Below are positions 19,519 through 28,996 of a stretch of 64,000 nucleotides of DNA, in pieces. The stretch covers positions 930,001-994,000 of the forward strand of contig NZ_JAGING010000001.1 in the NCBI RefSeq assembly GCF_017875835.1, given 5' to 3'. The translations under genes and the position numbers were made by a program. Every line of letters starts with the position of its first letter. Positions within the stretch are counted from its first letter, which is position 1. Source of the DNA: Psychrobacter sp. PL19. Its GTDB lineage: Bacteria; Pseudomonadota; Gammaproteobacteria; Pseudomonadales; Moraxellaceae. The notes below the pieces were generated by a model that was given only the letters and a program-made list of their open reading frames with translations, had not been told where the DNA came from and did not search any database.

Positions 19519-19800
19519 ATGCGTAAAGATATCCATCCTGATTACCATGACGTTTTGTTCCATGATACTAACGCTGACGTGTTCTTTTTGACCCGTTCAA
19601 CTGTTAAAACCAAAACCACTCGTGAATACGAAGGGTCAGAATATCCATATTACCCACTTGATATTTCAAGTGCGTCGCATCCCTTCTATACCGGCGAGCA
19701 ACGTAAAACGTCTACCGAAGGCCGTGTGGCTAGCTTTAACAAGCGCTTTGGTGCATTTGGCGGCCGCAGTAAGAAAGTTGACACTGACTCTGCTGAATAA
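19519..19800 (+). CDS. rpmE2: 50S ribosomal protein L31 type B (zinc-independent)
   Basis: 93 residues, the length of type-B L31 (the zinc form is ~70). It begins [16 protein letters not shown] and has the type-B core [18 protein letters not shown] and [11 protein letters not shown]. The CxxC zinc ligands of type-A L31 are missing, as expected of a form that replaces it when zinc is scarce. In many bacteria this paralogue is under Zur control; I did not find a convincing Zur palindrome here. Confidence 0.95.
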   Translation: MRKDIHPDYHDVLFHDTNADVFFLTRSTVKTKTTREYEGSEYPYYPLDISSASHPFYTGEQRKTSTEGRVASFNKRFGAFGGRSKKVDTDSAE

Positions 19801-19857
19801 GATTCACGTATTATGTGACCTTACTTTGCCGATGCATTGTTATATAATAAACATTAT

Positions 19858-19889
19858 AAAAAAACCGCTGACGATTCAGCGGTTTTTTT
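19858..19889 (+). terminator. Terminator of rpmE2
   Basis: Stem AAAAAAACCGCTGA with TCAGCGGTTTTTTT (19858-19871, 19876-19889), 4-nt loop. It can also act on the convergent SGNH gene. Confidence 0.93.
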
Positions 19890-19933
19890 TGCGACATTAT
19901 TTTTGGTAATTAAATTCTTAAGAGTTAACTCTA

Positions 19934-20779
19934 TCAATAATCTTTAGAGGTTGGATTTAGTAACTGAGTAATTAATACCGCTAATTGTTGCGCCCAATAG
20001 CCGTACATTAGGCTGCTAGGATGAAAACCGTCACTGGCAAACATCACTGCGATATCAATAGGGCTACCATTAGAATGCTCCTCTAGCATCCGTGCAAAGT
20101 CAGTAGCCATGTAGGTTACGCCATCATGATCAGCACAAACTTGTTGTAATATCTTATCCAGTCTATTCGCTTTTGCCCCCATAAAACCATTTAGCGGGGC
20201 AGGTAGTGCAGGCATCTGCGCCATTTGTGGTAATCTTGAAAAAATTAATGTACGCACACCAAATTTGCGTTTCGCAATAGCAATAATATCCTCAAGCCGC
20301 TGTTGCCATTCATGCGCTGAAACATTAGCTGTGGTGTCGTTGGTGCCAACGCTTATCACCATTACATCTAGAGGCTGACTGGGTCTGGATAGTATATACA
20401 GACGACGCAGAATATCGAAACTAGTATGTCCTGTCGTTGCTTGTACCGACCAAGTAAGCGCATTAAATTGAGCACCAAATACTTTATTGACTAACGCTTG
20501 CTGCTGTAGAGCTAGTATCAGTTTACCCGCCAATGCCTGTTGCTGGGTCTGACTGCCGACACCAGCTGCTGAGGAATCACCAACAATGATAATGTTAAGT
20601 GTTTGCCGATTATCGCTGCTATTGTCGATAGATGCGTCTAATTTTACTCGACCATAGCGTACACCTTTAGGTTCAGGTAGCCGTAAAGTATTACGTCTAA
20701 CCTTGCGACCTTGGTACAGATATATAGGCGCAAAAAGTAAGTCTTTTGCGTTGGCTTTTATTTTAGTAGCGGCTACCAT
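19934..20779 (-). CDS. SGNH/GDSL-type hydrolase
   Basis: 281 residues. Block I IIIVGDSSAAG with nucleophile S69, a GTND block (VISVGTND) and the C-terminal SDGFHPS with the catalytic Asp/His. Esterase/lipase-type activity on an unknown substrate. No clear signal peptide. The ATG overlaps the stop of nadV by 7 bp (20773-20779) with GGAG inside the end of nadV, so translation is probably coupled. It is the last gene of the NAD salvage cluster. Confidence 0.85.
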   Translation of the reverse strand: MVAATKIKANAKDLLFAPIYLYQGRKVRRNTLRLPEPKGVRYGRVKLDASIDNSSDNRQTLNIIIVGDSSAAGVGSQTQQQALAGKLILALQQQALVNKVFGAQFNALTWSVQATTGHTSFDILRRLYILSRPSQPLDVMVISVGTNDTTANVSAHEWQQRLEDIIAIAKRKFGVRTLIFSRLPQMAQMPALPAPLNGFMGAKANRLDKILQQVCADHDGVTYMATDFARMLEEHSNGSPIDIAVMFASDGFHPSSLMYGYWAQQLAVLITQLLNPTSKDY

Positions 20780-22170
20780 CCAGCGCGCTCCCTAATAGTA
20801 GTGAGACTGTCTTCCACTAATAGTTTGCCATCGACATAAACGTCACGCAGCAGGTTGTCAGTACTGGCAGACAGGTCTTCTGCTTTGATGGTTTTCAACC
20901 GTCCATCACTGTCTTTTATCAACGCCAAGCGACCTTTTTTAGAGCGTTTAGCGTGGCTGGTTACCGGATCTTTGTAGATATCTTTCCATGTGCCATTGAT
21001 AGAAATAGCACTGGCTTTCATTGCCCAGCTCATAGTGTCGCGATTGACCTGTTGTAACAGGCCGCCTCCCATGCCAAAAGTGATATTGTCAGCGCTAAAA
21101 CCAGCCTTCATGACTACATCAAGAATTTTGCTCAAGCTGTGTGGACCGATGCCATCACCTTGGATAATACGCACATAATCAGGAAGGACTTTATAACCTT
21201 TACTATTAAGAGTGGTACCAAATTTCAACGCTAAGCGCGCTAATGCTTCACGTACTACTTTAGTCGGCTCCCCACTGTCTGGTCTAATGACTAAGGTGCC
21301 GCCCATATTCTTAACCTCTTCTTTTAAGGTGTCACCCCATATGTTATCGATGGCGTTCCATAAGTCGTAGCTATCAGAAACCACCGAAAAAGTTTTGCCT
21401 TCACCACCAAACTGTTCAATCATATTAGCAAATGCAGCAACTTCGCCTTCAGGTCCCCATGCGGTCATAGTACTGTGCTCAGCCGCAGGAATTGAGAACG
21501 CTGGCATGTCATCGCCCATTTGATACCAACGACTGGCAGCAACCAAAGCAGTCATAGAATCCGTACCCGCAAAGTTAACCAAATGTGCCAAGCTACCAAT
21601 CGCTACTGATTCATGACTCGAGGCCCCACGAGAACCAAAATCATGCAGACGAAATATCAGTGATTCTGTATTGTCGGCAGACTTATCTAACGCGCTCCGA
21701 ATGATGCTTTTGCAATAACGCGACACACTAGCCACGGTGCAAGGATACCAAATCGCGCGTAGTAGCGCGGTTTCAATGTAACTGGGTAACCAATAAAACT
21801 CTGGATCGGTATTCACTATTTGGCAAACCACATTGGATACTGGTGCAATAGTGCCCTCAGGAATTGCTTCAATGCGTAGTGGAAGATAACCACCATGCTT
21901 ATCGACTAAGCGTTCCCAATCTACACGGTTAAAAGTCAAACCATGCGCATGAATAATCTTTTCAGCCTCATCAATATCTTGATGGGTAATGGGCGTGCTT
22001 AGGTATTCCTTAATAAAGGCTTGTAGCCCAAAAAAAACCACATCATAATCGCCGCCGCGTGCTTCAACATAGCTAGACAGGTACTCGCTACCAGCAGGAT
22101 ATTGTACCCAATGTGAGGTCTTATAGCTGTCGCTATTAAGAATGAGGTTATTAAGATTACTGGTGTACAT
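20773..22170 (-). CDS. nadV: Nicotinamide phosphoribosyltransferase
   Basis: 465 residues from the ATG at 22170, chosen because AGGAG lies 7 nt upstream and the protein then starts MYTSNLNNLILNSDSYK, the family N-terminus; an in-frame ATG 29 codons earlier lies in repeat sequence. NAMPT signatures: SDSYKTSHW, SRGASS, PAAEHSTMTAWG (the catalytic histidine region), RPDSGEP and QGDGI. It makes NMN from nicotinamide and PRPP. With the downstream-acting NMN adenylyltransferase encoded just upstream it forms a two-step NAD salvage route. Confidence 0.95.
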   Translation of the reverse strand: MYTSNLNNLILNSDSYKTSHWVQYPAGSEYLSSYVEARGGDYDVVFFGLQAFIKEYLSTPITHQDIDEAEKIIHAHGLTFNRVDWERLVDKHGGYLPLRIEAIPEGTIAPVSNVVCQIVNTDPEFYWLPSYIETALLRAIWYPCTVASVSRYCKSIIRSALDKSADNTESLIFRLHDFGSRGASSHESVAIGSLAHLVNFAGTDSMTALVAASRWYQMGDDMPAFSIPAAEHSTMTAWGPEGEVAAFANMIEQFGGEGKTFSVVSDSYDLWNAIDNIWGDTLKEEVKNMGGTLVIRPDSGEPTKVVREALARLALKFGTTLNSKGYKVLPDYVRIIQGDGIGPHSLSKILDVVMKAGFSADNITFGMGGGLLQQVNRDTMSWAMKASAISINGTWKDIYKDPVTSHAKRSKKGRLALIKDSDGRLKTIKAEDLSASTDNLLRDVYVDGKLLVEDSLTTIRERAGW

Positions 22171-22204
22171 CTCAGAACTCCTCTGCAGTTGTCGGTCTAT
22201 ACTA

Positions 22205-22268
22205 TTTATTGAAAGGGGCGTTTTATTGAAAGGGGCGTTGATATGAGTTATCGACATGAGTTATCGAT
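22205..22268. repeat. Two short tandem duplications upstream of nadV
   Basis: A 16-bp unit TTTATTGAAAGGGGCG occurs at 22205-22220 and 22222-22237 (period 17), followed by a 13-bp unit ATGAGTTATCGAC/T at 22243-22255 and 22256-22268. They fill the gap between the two NAD salvage genes. Confidence 0.85.
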
Positions 22269-22342
22269 ATGGGCATCGACATAAAACGCTGGTAACAAGC
22301 TGTACTAAACTTTTTTGAGCGAAAGGCTAGTAAAAAAGCGCC

Positions 22343-23431
22343 TTACAATCCTACCATTTTAGTGATAATGGCGTAGTGATCTTCAAACATCATCTTGGCA
22401 TCGAGCTCAGCCAGCGGCAACCAAAATGCCTTAGCAGCATCATCACCACCTTTCACTTTGGGCAGCCCTTTGATATCGTTTTTTAGCTGAAAATAAAATG
22501 CTTGGGTAATAGTACGACCACGCGCTGAACGATAGGGATCATCGAAGGTATGTTGACTATGACATGAGCCACGCAGTGCTGGTTCAGGGACTTTCAACAG
22601 AGTTTCTTCACGTAGCTCGCGGACGCAGGCATCAAATAAGGTCTCTTTTGGATTAATAAATCCACCTGGCAACGCCCATAGCCCGCGACCTGGCATAGCA
22701 CGGCGCTCCACTAATAATATATGCCCTGACTGCACCACTAGGGCGTCGACGGTCATAAAGGTCGGAGGGTAAGGGGCAGACTCCCAGCGTTTTTTATATT
22801 TATCAATAAAGCCCGCTTCTTCATGTAGAAGCTGGTAGCTGTCTGTTTGTTTGAAGTCATTTAAGACCTTGCGTGTTGATTCAGGGGTGCGCTCGTGGGT
22901 TGGTATGGCACCCATCAAGTAGCTGTCACGAATAGGGGTAGCTGATAAGTTATGATAATTAGGTACTGAAACCGATGCCCAGCTAGGAAATAATGACAAA
23001 TAATATGACGAGCTGTCTTTTGAATGCCCAATGAGGCCAATATCGGTTTGCAAGTCACCGGTGACAGATTTCACGCCAGCCTGAACGTATTTTAGCCAGC
23101 GCGTGTCATTGTATAGTGCATCATCGAGCGCCACGCAGTGAATACGAGCGGCATCAGCTGCTGAATATGCGCCCTTAATCATCGCTGAGCGCTCAGCTAC
23201 TGTAAATGGGTTACGCAAGCTACGTGGTAGATTGGCTGACCCAATCAGCATAATGACGTGACCAGCGCGTTTTAGTGCTTCGTCAATAACTGCTTTGTGG
23301 CCACTATGGAACGGCTGAAAACGACCGATAAATACTAGATAATGGTAATGTTTAGGATCGTTTGGCCTTTCTGGAATAACTGAACTTTCTATTGTATCTA
23401 CTATTAGATCTGGTTTTGGTAACACACTCAT
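22343..23431 (-). CDS. Bifunctional NMN adenylyltransferase / Nudix hydrolase
   Basis: 362 residues from ATG 23431 (GGGAG 9 nt upstream; a TTG lies 3 codons earlier). N-terminal nucleotidyltransferase domain with FIGRFQPFHSGH (the HxGH site) and the late SATPIRDSY motif; C-terminal Nudix domain with G-F-I-N-P-K-E-x7-RELREE. This fusion, known from Synechocystis slr0787-type proteins, joins NMN to AMP to make NAD and hydrolyses ADP-ribose. Next to nadV, it completes the nicotinamide salvage pathway. No NrtR-type repressor gene is adjacent. Confidence 0.93.
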   Translation of the reverse strand: MSVLPKPDLIVDTIESSVIPERPNDPKHYHYLVFIGRFQPFHSGHKAVIDEALKRAGHVIMLIGSANLPRSLRNPFTVAERSAMIKGAYSAADAARIHCVALDDALYNDTRWLKYVQAGVKSVTGDLQTDIGLIGHSKDSSSYYLSLFPSWASVSVPNYHNLSATPIRDSYLMGAIPTHERTPESTRKVLNDFKQTDSYQLLHEEAGFIDKYKKRWESAPYPPTFMTVDALVVQSGHILLVERRAMPGRGLWALPGGFINPKETLFDACVRELREETLLKVPEPALRGSCHSQHTFDDPYRSARGRTITQAFYFQLKNDIKGLPKVKGGDDAAKAFWLPLAELDAKMMFEDHYAIITKMVGL

Positions 23432-23695
23432 AAACGCCAACTCCCTGTGACAGGTTTATTAATTATTTATTTGTCTATAGTTTTTCAATGGCGCTAATAC
23501 TGACACAGCACGTAACTTGATGACAAGTATAAAGATGTTTTGTAAGGTTCAACTGCCAATTAGTATTGAGACATAGCAAGGTATTACCTACGATTATCGT
23601 CGCTATAAAAATAATAAGGATGACAACGTAGGTTATTAAAATACTAATAGCTGCCCACATTTAGAATGATAGCTTGCCACAAAGCTGACAAATCG

Positions 23696-24655
23696 TTATT
23701 TGGCGTGCCGTTCAATCCATGCCACAACTGTGGGCCAAATTTCTGTCGCAGCGTTGCGACTGGCCATTATGCGGCTATGGGTGTAATCATCCAAATCACC
23801 GTTGCTGGTTGAGAATTCACGGAATACGTTAGTAGGGTTGTTAAAGTCATTTAAAAGTAGCTGACAGCCACTAGATGGGGCAATAAAATTATCGCCTTTG
23901 GCACTGATAGCATAAATAGGTGTGGTAATTTTGGGCAGATATTGTCGATAGTCAAAGCTGCTGTTACAACCAGTATCTTTATAGTTTATATTTTGACGGT
24001 CGCCGTCTTGCTTAGTAAAACTACTTTTAAAATTTTTGGTTAGATTCCAATCATACCACTGGCTCATGGTATGGTAACTTTCATTAACGCTACCTAAGTT
24101 AAGTTTTTTTGCGGGTAAGTGGCCTAGTAGCCGCGTCATTGATTTCAAAAATAAAATTTTAGCATAGCTCTTGCGGTTCAATACTGCGCCATAAGCTTGG
24201 CAGGCAAACATACTAATGCTGTTTATTTTATCCATATATTGTGAGTCTTGGGTCAAATTGTTTTGGATCAAAAACATAGTTAAACAAAGGCCACCGCCAC
24301 TATGGGTGACGCAATGCAGATTATCCAGTTTTAAGTCATCAAATAAATAACCAAAAGTGGCATCGAGATCATAAATAGCCACGGTCTCGAAGTTGAATTT
24401 ATGCTTTGGTATCGGGCTATTACCGTGCCCACGCCATTCCATGATATAGCAAGTATGGCCAAGCTTAGCCAGATATTTTGCCATTCCCAAGCAGACTCTT
24501 TTGTCCGAAAATGTACCGTGGGTCAACAATATATTCTGACCTTTAACCATAGGACTATTAGCCGCAGGACTGTCTTTTATACTATCAAATACTTTCCAAA
24601 TAGCAATCTGTTCATCGTCTTTAGTGTCCACCAAATTTAGGCATTCTTTAATCAT
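23696..24655 (-). CDS. Alpha/beta hydrolase
   Basis: 319 residues. Oxyanion region LLTHGTFSDKR, then MEWRGHGNS, nucleophile elbow THSGGG in place of the usual GxSxG, an acidic residue near ISAKGDNFIAP and a late histidine (YTHSRI). Possibly a lipase or carboxylesterase; substrate unknown. No signal peptide. Separated from the NAD genes by ~260 bp of non-coding sequence (23432-23695) in which I see nothing specific. Confidence 0.75.
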   Translation of the reverse strand: MIKECLNLVDTKDDEQIAIWKVFDSIKDSPAANSPMVKGQNILLTHGTFSDKRVCLGMAKYLAKLGHTCYIMEWRGHGNSPIPKHKFNFETVAIYDLDATFGYLFDDLKLDNLHCVTHSGGGLCLTMFLIQNNLTQDSQYMDKINSISMFACQAYGAVLNRKSYAKILFLKSMTRLLGHLPAKKLNLGSVNESYHTMSQWYDWNLTKNFKSSFTKQDGDRQNINYKDTGCNSSFDYRQYLPKITTPIYAISAKGDNFIAPSSGCQLLLNDFNNPTNVFREFSTSNGDLDDYTHSRIMASRNAATEIWPTVVAWIERHAK

Positions 24656-25190
24656 AATACGGACTCAATCATAAAAGTGTTGTCGTTCAAATTAGAGTAT
24701 TTGCTCGATTGCTATCGATTTAATAGAGCAGACCTTCTTATTATAAAAATGAGCAGCAGACGGCATTGACGTATTGTAATCATAGGTCAAAACTAGGGGC
24801 TAGGCTCTTGCTAGGTTCACGCTATGTCTCATTTATCTCTAATAAACCTTGCACTTGATAATTAATGCAGCAGCCTTAATATAGTCACTAGCAGACCTGT
24901 TGTTCAGGATAGCGTGTTTATACAAGGGATGCTTATATTTTGAATAGGGTCATAAAAAAAACCAAACTTATCAATAAGTAGAAGTTATATTTAAATCACA
25001 GTAGCACGGTCGGAATTATCGTCTAAGTACGGTATAATGGACGACATAACTTGTTAGTTATCTCGGCTAGACTAAGACCACAAACCGCGATAATTGACAA
25101 CCTGCATAATAATTTATATATTTCCCCGAATACACGACACAGTAGCCCCTATTAGGTGTGTCATTTGTGTCATAAAGCATAGGAATGATT
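24656..25190 (+). promoter_or_regulatory. Intergenic region with probable nfuA promoter
   Basis: About 530 bp between divergent genes. A consensus -10 TATAAT sits at 25033-25038; the hexamer 17 bp upstream (TCGGAA, 25010-25015) is a weak -35. That leaves a ~145-nt leader before nfuA. I could not make out IscR-type sites. The remainder is AT-rich. Confidence 0.45.
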
Positions 25191-25865
25191 ATGAGTGAAA
25201 ATAAACCAACTGATACCGCCCCTGCGGATTATGAATCAGCACTAGATACTGAGCAAACCGAGACCAAAAATAGCATTACTATTACCGAAGCGGCACAAGG
25301 CTACTTAGCTGACCTATTATCCAAGCAAGATACTGATGGTATTGGGGTGCGTATCTTTGTTGAGCACCCTGGCACGCCGCGCGCTGAATGCTGTATGGCA
25401 TACAATCAGCCGGGCGAAGAAGACAGCGCTGATCTAAAATTTAGCTACGAAGATTTTTCAGCCTTTATCGATGCCGCTTCAGTACCGTATTTAGAAGATG
25501 CGGTGATTGATTATAATAAAGACCGCTTCGGTGGGCAGTTGACCTTCCGTGCCCCAAACTCTAAAGTACCCAAAGTTGGTGCAGATGCTAGTGTGGAAGA
25601 GCGGATTAACTACATTTTACAATCAGAGATTAACCCAGGTTTAGCCGCGCATGGTGGTGACGTACAACTGCTTGAGCTGATTGAAGAAGACGGCATTGGT
25701 CTCACTGCAGTCTTAAAATTCGGTGGTGGTTGCCAAGGGTGTTCAGCAGTTGATATGACGTTGCGTCAAGGTGTTGAAGTACAACTTAAGCAGCAAATAC
25801 CAGAATTAACACAAGTAATTGATGAGACTGACCACACTCGTACTGAAAATGCTTATTACAAATAA
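25191..25865 (+). CDS. nfuA: Fe/S biogenesis protein NfuA
   Basis: 224 residues from ATG 25191 (AGGA at 25181-25184); an ATG two codons earlier is too close to that site. The N-terminal degenerate A-type domain ([15 protein letters not shown]) is followed by a C-terminal NifU-like domain with GGGCQGCS, the CxxC that binds the [4Fe-4S] cluster at the dimer interface. It carries clusters to target enzymes, especially under oxidative or iron stress. A ~30-residue polar extension precedes the usual N-terminus. Confidence 0.95.
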   Translation: MSENKPTDTAPADYESALDTEQTETKNSITITEAAQGYLADLLSKQDTDGIGVRIFVEHPGTPRAECCMAYNQPGEEDSADLKFSYEDFSAFIDAASVPYLEDAVIDYNKDRFGGQLTFRAPNSKVPKVGADASVEERINYILQSEINPGLAAHGGDVQLLELIEEDGIGLTAVLKFGGGCQGCSAVDMTLRQGVEVQLKQQIPELTQVIDETDHTRTENAYYK

Positions 25866-25967
25866 CCGCTAAATAAAAATAGAAGGGTTTTGAAAAAAAC
25901 TGGTCACTATTACTATCTATAAGCGCTAGTTATTGAACGCATAAAAGTTTGCTATTCTTTTACCAAG

Positions 25968-25998
25968 AAGCTGAGTTATGATTAACTCAGCTTTTTTT
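25968..25998 (+). terminator. Terminator of nfuA
   Basis: Stem AAGCTGAGTTA with TAACTCAGCTT (25968-25978, 25983-25993) followed by a T-run to 25998. It lies ~100 bp after the nfuA stop, inside the 311-bp gap to metY, which otherwise shows only the metY ribosome binding site AAGGAA. Confidence 0.9.
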
Positions 25999-26176
25999 AT
26001 AGCTGTAGTGAAATCACTATGATCTGGTTATGGTGTCAGACTTGCTTAGGGTAACTATAGTACTTAGGGTACTGCCTGCTCCCATCTTCCTAATATCAGT
26101 GTTATATTTGACTCACTATACCGTTTAGGCGCTAGCTTTTTAGAGATAACTTTTCATTAATGCTAAGGAATATGTT

Positions 26177-27499
26177 ATGAGTGATGGACAATCAGATACT
26201 AATACAGACAATAGCCCAAAAAATACCCACCACCTAGAAACACTGGCAATTCATGCTGGCTACACTGTTGAGCCGACCACTAAAGCGGTGGCTGTGCCGA
26301 TATATCACACCAGTTCGTATGCGTTTGATGACACTCAGCATGGTGCGGATTTATTTGATCTAAAAGTCGCAGGCAATATCTATACGCGCATCATGAATCC
26401 AACCAATGCAGTGTTAGAGGAACGTGTTGCCGCGCTTGAAGGCGGAATAGGTGGGTTGGCAGTGGCATCAGGAATGGCTGCCATCACCTATGCCGTACAG
26501 ACTATTTGTGAAATGGGCGACAATATTGTGACCACCTCAACGTTATATGGTGGTACTTATAATTTATTTGCTCATGCCTTACCGCGCCAAGGTATCGAAG
26601 TACGCTTCTTTGATCATACCAATCCTGAGTCTATCCGCGATTTAATCGATGATAAGACCAAGATGATTTTTGCAGAAAGTATCGGTAATCCGTTGGGTAA
26701 TATTGTTGATATCCAAACGCTAAGTGATATTGCTCATGAATACGGTGTGCCCGTAGTCATTGATAATACGGTTGCCACGCCAGCACTCTGCCGTCCGTTT
26801 GAATTTGGTGCTGATATTGTCGTGCATTCATTGACTAAGTATATGAGCGGTACTGGCACTTCCATTGGCGGTGCGATTGTTGACAGTGGTACCTTCCCTT
26901 GGGGTGATTATCCTGAGCGCTTCCCGCTACTTAATACCCCTGATGCCAGCTATCATGGCGTAAACTTCGTCAAAGACGTGGGCGCTGCTGCATTCATTGC
27001 TCGTGCTCGCGTTGCGCCTCTGCGCAATACTGGTGCAGCGTTAAGTCCGCTAAATGCCTTTAGTATCATGCAAGGCATGGAGACCTTAAGCTTACGGATG
27101 GAGCGTCATGTCCAGAACGCGCAGGCCGTTGCTGAATATCTGCGCGACCATGACAAAGTAGCTTGGGTGAAATATGCCGGTTTACCAGATCATCCTGATC
27201 ACGAGCTGGCCCAGCGTTATATGAAAGGCACGCCATCGGCTATTTTGACCTTTGGGGTAAAAGGCGGTCTCGAAGCAGGGGCGCGCTTTATCGATGCCTT
27301 GCAGCTGATTACTCGCTTGGTCAATATTGGTGATGCCAAATCATTAGCTTGTCATCCAGCAACCACCACCCATCGCCAGCTGAATGAACAAGAGTTAGAA
27401 AAGGCAGGTGTTAGTACAGATATGGTACGTTTGTCTATTGGTATTGAGCATATTGAAGATATCAAAGCAGATTTGGCACAAGCCTTAGCTTCTGCGTAA
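26177..27499 (+). CDS. metY: O-acetylhomoserine sulfhydrylase (aminocarboxypropyltransferase)
   Basis: 440 residues, typical of MetY and longer than MetB/MetZ. Cys/Met-metabolism PLP enzyme: YTRIMNPTN, ASGMAAI, the active-site lysine in HSLTKYMSG, and the late SIGIEH phosphate-binding segment. It makes homocysteine from O-acetylhomoserine and sulfide. Starts at ATG 26177 after AAGGAA. Monocistronic with its own terminator. O-succinylhomoserine as substrate cannot be excluded by eye. Confidence 0.92.
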   Translation: MSDGQSDTNTDNSPKNTHHLETLAIHAGYTVEPTTKAVAVPIYHTSSYAFDDTQHGADLFDLKVAGNIYTRIMNPTNAVLEERVAALEGGIGGLAVASGMAAITYAVQTICEMGDNIVTTSTLYGGTYNLFAHALPRQGIEVRFFDHTNPESIRDLIDDKTKMIFAESIGNPLGNIVDIQTLSDIAHEYGVPVVIDNTVATPALCRPFEFGADIVVHSLTKYMSGTGTSIGGAIVDSGTFPWGDYPERFPLLNTPDASYHGVNFVKDVGAAAFIARARVAPLRNTGAALSPLNAFSIMQGMETLSLRMERHVQNAQAVAEYLRDHDKVAWVKYAGLPDHPDHELAQRYMKGTPSAILTFGVKGGLEAGARFIDALQLITRLVNIGDAKSLACHPATTTHRQLNEQELEKAGVSTDMVRLSIGIEHIEDIKADLAQALASA

Positions 27500-27550
27500 T
27501 TCAAAGATTTATGTATAAATAGTTAAGCGCTTTGGTTAAAAGTTGATAGT

Positions 27551-27585
27551 AAAAAGCCCATATCGGTTTGATATGGGCTTTTTTT
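27551..27585. terminator. Terminator of metY
   Basis: Stem AAAAAGCCCATATC with GATATGGGCTTTTT (27551-27564, 27570-27583), loop GGTTT, then further T. Also usable by the convergent kinase gene. Confidence 0.93.
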
Positions 27586-27626
27586 ATATTCAATTGCTTG
27601 CTCAAAAATTTAAACGTCAAATTAAA

Positions 27627-27764
27627 TATAGTTAAAATACCTTAAAAACGCGACGGTACTACTGGTATAAGCTTTTTGCAGCCTCTGTCTGCGTAGGCAC
27701 AGCAAGCAAGAAAAACTTATGCCAGTAGTAGGTTGTGTATCGATATTACTGTTCATTGGCTATA
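27627..27764 (+). repeat. 138-bp palindromic dispersed repeat, copy B
   Basis: Same element as at 4648, 49155 and 63576. The arms here are CTACTGG (left) and CCAGTAG (right), where the others have CTGCTGG and CCAGCAG: a paired change that keeps base pairing. The right end is 1 bp from the stop codon of the convergent kinase gene. Confidence 0.92.
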
Positions 27765-27765
27765 C

Positions 27766-28788
27766 TTAAGCAGACAGCACGCGCTTTGCAATTTCTTGAT
27801 AATCTTGCGACTCTAAACGTGGGCCAAACTGCTGAATGACTTGGGCTGAGACTTCGCTGGCAAGTCGACCACATTCTGGCAAGCTATACTGTTGTGACAA
27901 CGCATATAAGAAGGCACCCGCATAGTTATCACCTGCGCCATTGGTATCAATAACACTAGCAACCGTTGGTGTCGCAATGTCGTGAATAACAATATCGTCG
28001 GTATCATTTTCAGATTTTTGGGCGATAACGGCACCCTTTGCACCATCAGTCACTACGGCAATCTGGCAATGCTCAAGTAGGGCACGCGCTGCTGCTTTGG
28101 TTTGTTTTTTATCAGTGAACAACCGAGCTTCTTCACTATTACAAAATATCACGGCTACCTTGTTGCCTAGCATATTGAGCAGACCGTCTTTAGCAAACTT
28201 AACCACTGCTGGATCAGCAAAGCTCACTGCAATTTTAGCGCCGTGAATACCCGCTTGTTGACGCAGTTGGGTCATCGCTGGCTGGATACTCTCAGACATC
28301 GCCAAATAGCCTTCTAGATAGAGCCAATCTGCCTGCGTCAACGCGTCGAAGTCGACATTGTCAGCGGTAATATCGCTTGAGGTGCCAAGGTAAGTTTGCA
28401 TGGTGCGTTCGCCATCATCGGTCACCGCAACCACGCATGAGCCAGTCACGCCGCCAGCATGTATAGACTGTGCTGAGGTGGCAACACCCGCTTGATGCAA
28501 GTCTTGTAAGTAAAACTGCCCCTGTTTATCATCACCCACGCGGCAGGCATAAAATGGTTTACCGCCTAAGCTGGCAAAAGTAAACATAGCATTAGCCGCT
28601 GAGCCACCACCGGCTTGTTTGGAAGGCTCAATTTCTGCCAGGGTAAAAAAAGCCAACAGCTGCTGCTGTTCTTCAAGCTCTGCCAAGGTCATATTACCCT
28701 TAACCAGTCCAGTATCTTCTAGCGCTGCGTCTGTCAACACATACTCATGGTCAACCAACGCATTACCTATCGCCATTACATCGTACAT
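27766..28788 (-). CDS. PfkB-family sugar/nucleoside kinase (adenosine kinase-like)
   Basis: 340 residues. Ribokinase fold with the N-terminal GGGSAANAM substrate signature and the C-terminal DTNGAGDNYAGAF, where the aspartate is the catalytic base and GAGD the anion hole. The set of motifs and length fit the bacterial adenosine kinase-like subgroup. Phosphorylation of adenosine or a related nucleoside is likely but not proven. The stop abuts repeat copy B. Confidence 0.85.
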   Translation of the reverse strand: MYDVMAIGNALVDHEYVLTDAALEDTGLVKGNMTLAELEEQQQLLAFFTLAEIEPSKQAGGGSAANAMFTFASLGGKPFYACRVGDDKQGQFYLQDLHQAGVATSAQSIHAGGVTGSCVVAVTDDGERTMQTYLGTSSDITADNVDFDALTQADWLYLEGYLAMSESIQPAMTQLRQQAGIHGAKIAVSFADPAVVKFAKDGLLNMLGNKVAVIFCNSEEARLFTDKKQTKAAARALLEHCQIAVVTDGAKGAVIAQKSENDTDDIVIHDIATPTVASVIDTNGAGDNYAGAFLYALSQQYSLPECGRLASEVSAQVIQQFGPRLESQDYQEIAKRVLSA

Positions 28789-28996
28789 TATATGTTTCTC
28801 CTACTTGAGTATTAGAGTGTGTCATCAATGAGCACATGAATTCATTTTATGGTCTTAACAGGGTTAAATTTAAGTTAAACCGCGTCAAACTTCTGATCAA
28901 TGTATTTATGGCGAAGTATTTTGTATTGAGCGTCAATTTGTCTTATTTGAAATCTCATTAATACTACACCTCAAGAATAATAAAAATAGCGACGAC

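Noticed and set aside
27627..27764. A full insertion sequence at the 138-bp repeat
   Set aside because: No copy contains a transposase frame; all four are 138 bp, so it is non-autonomous at best.
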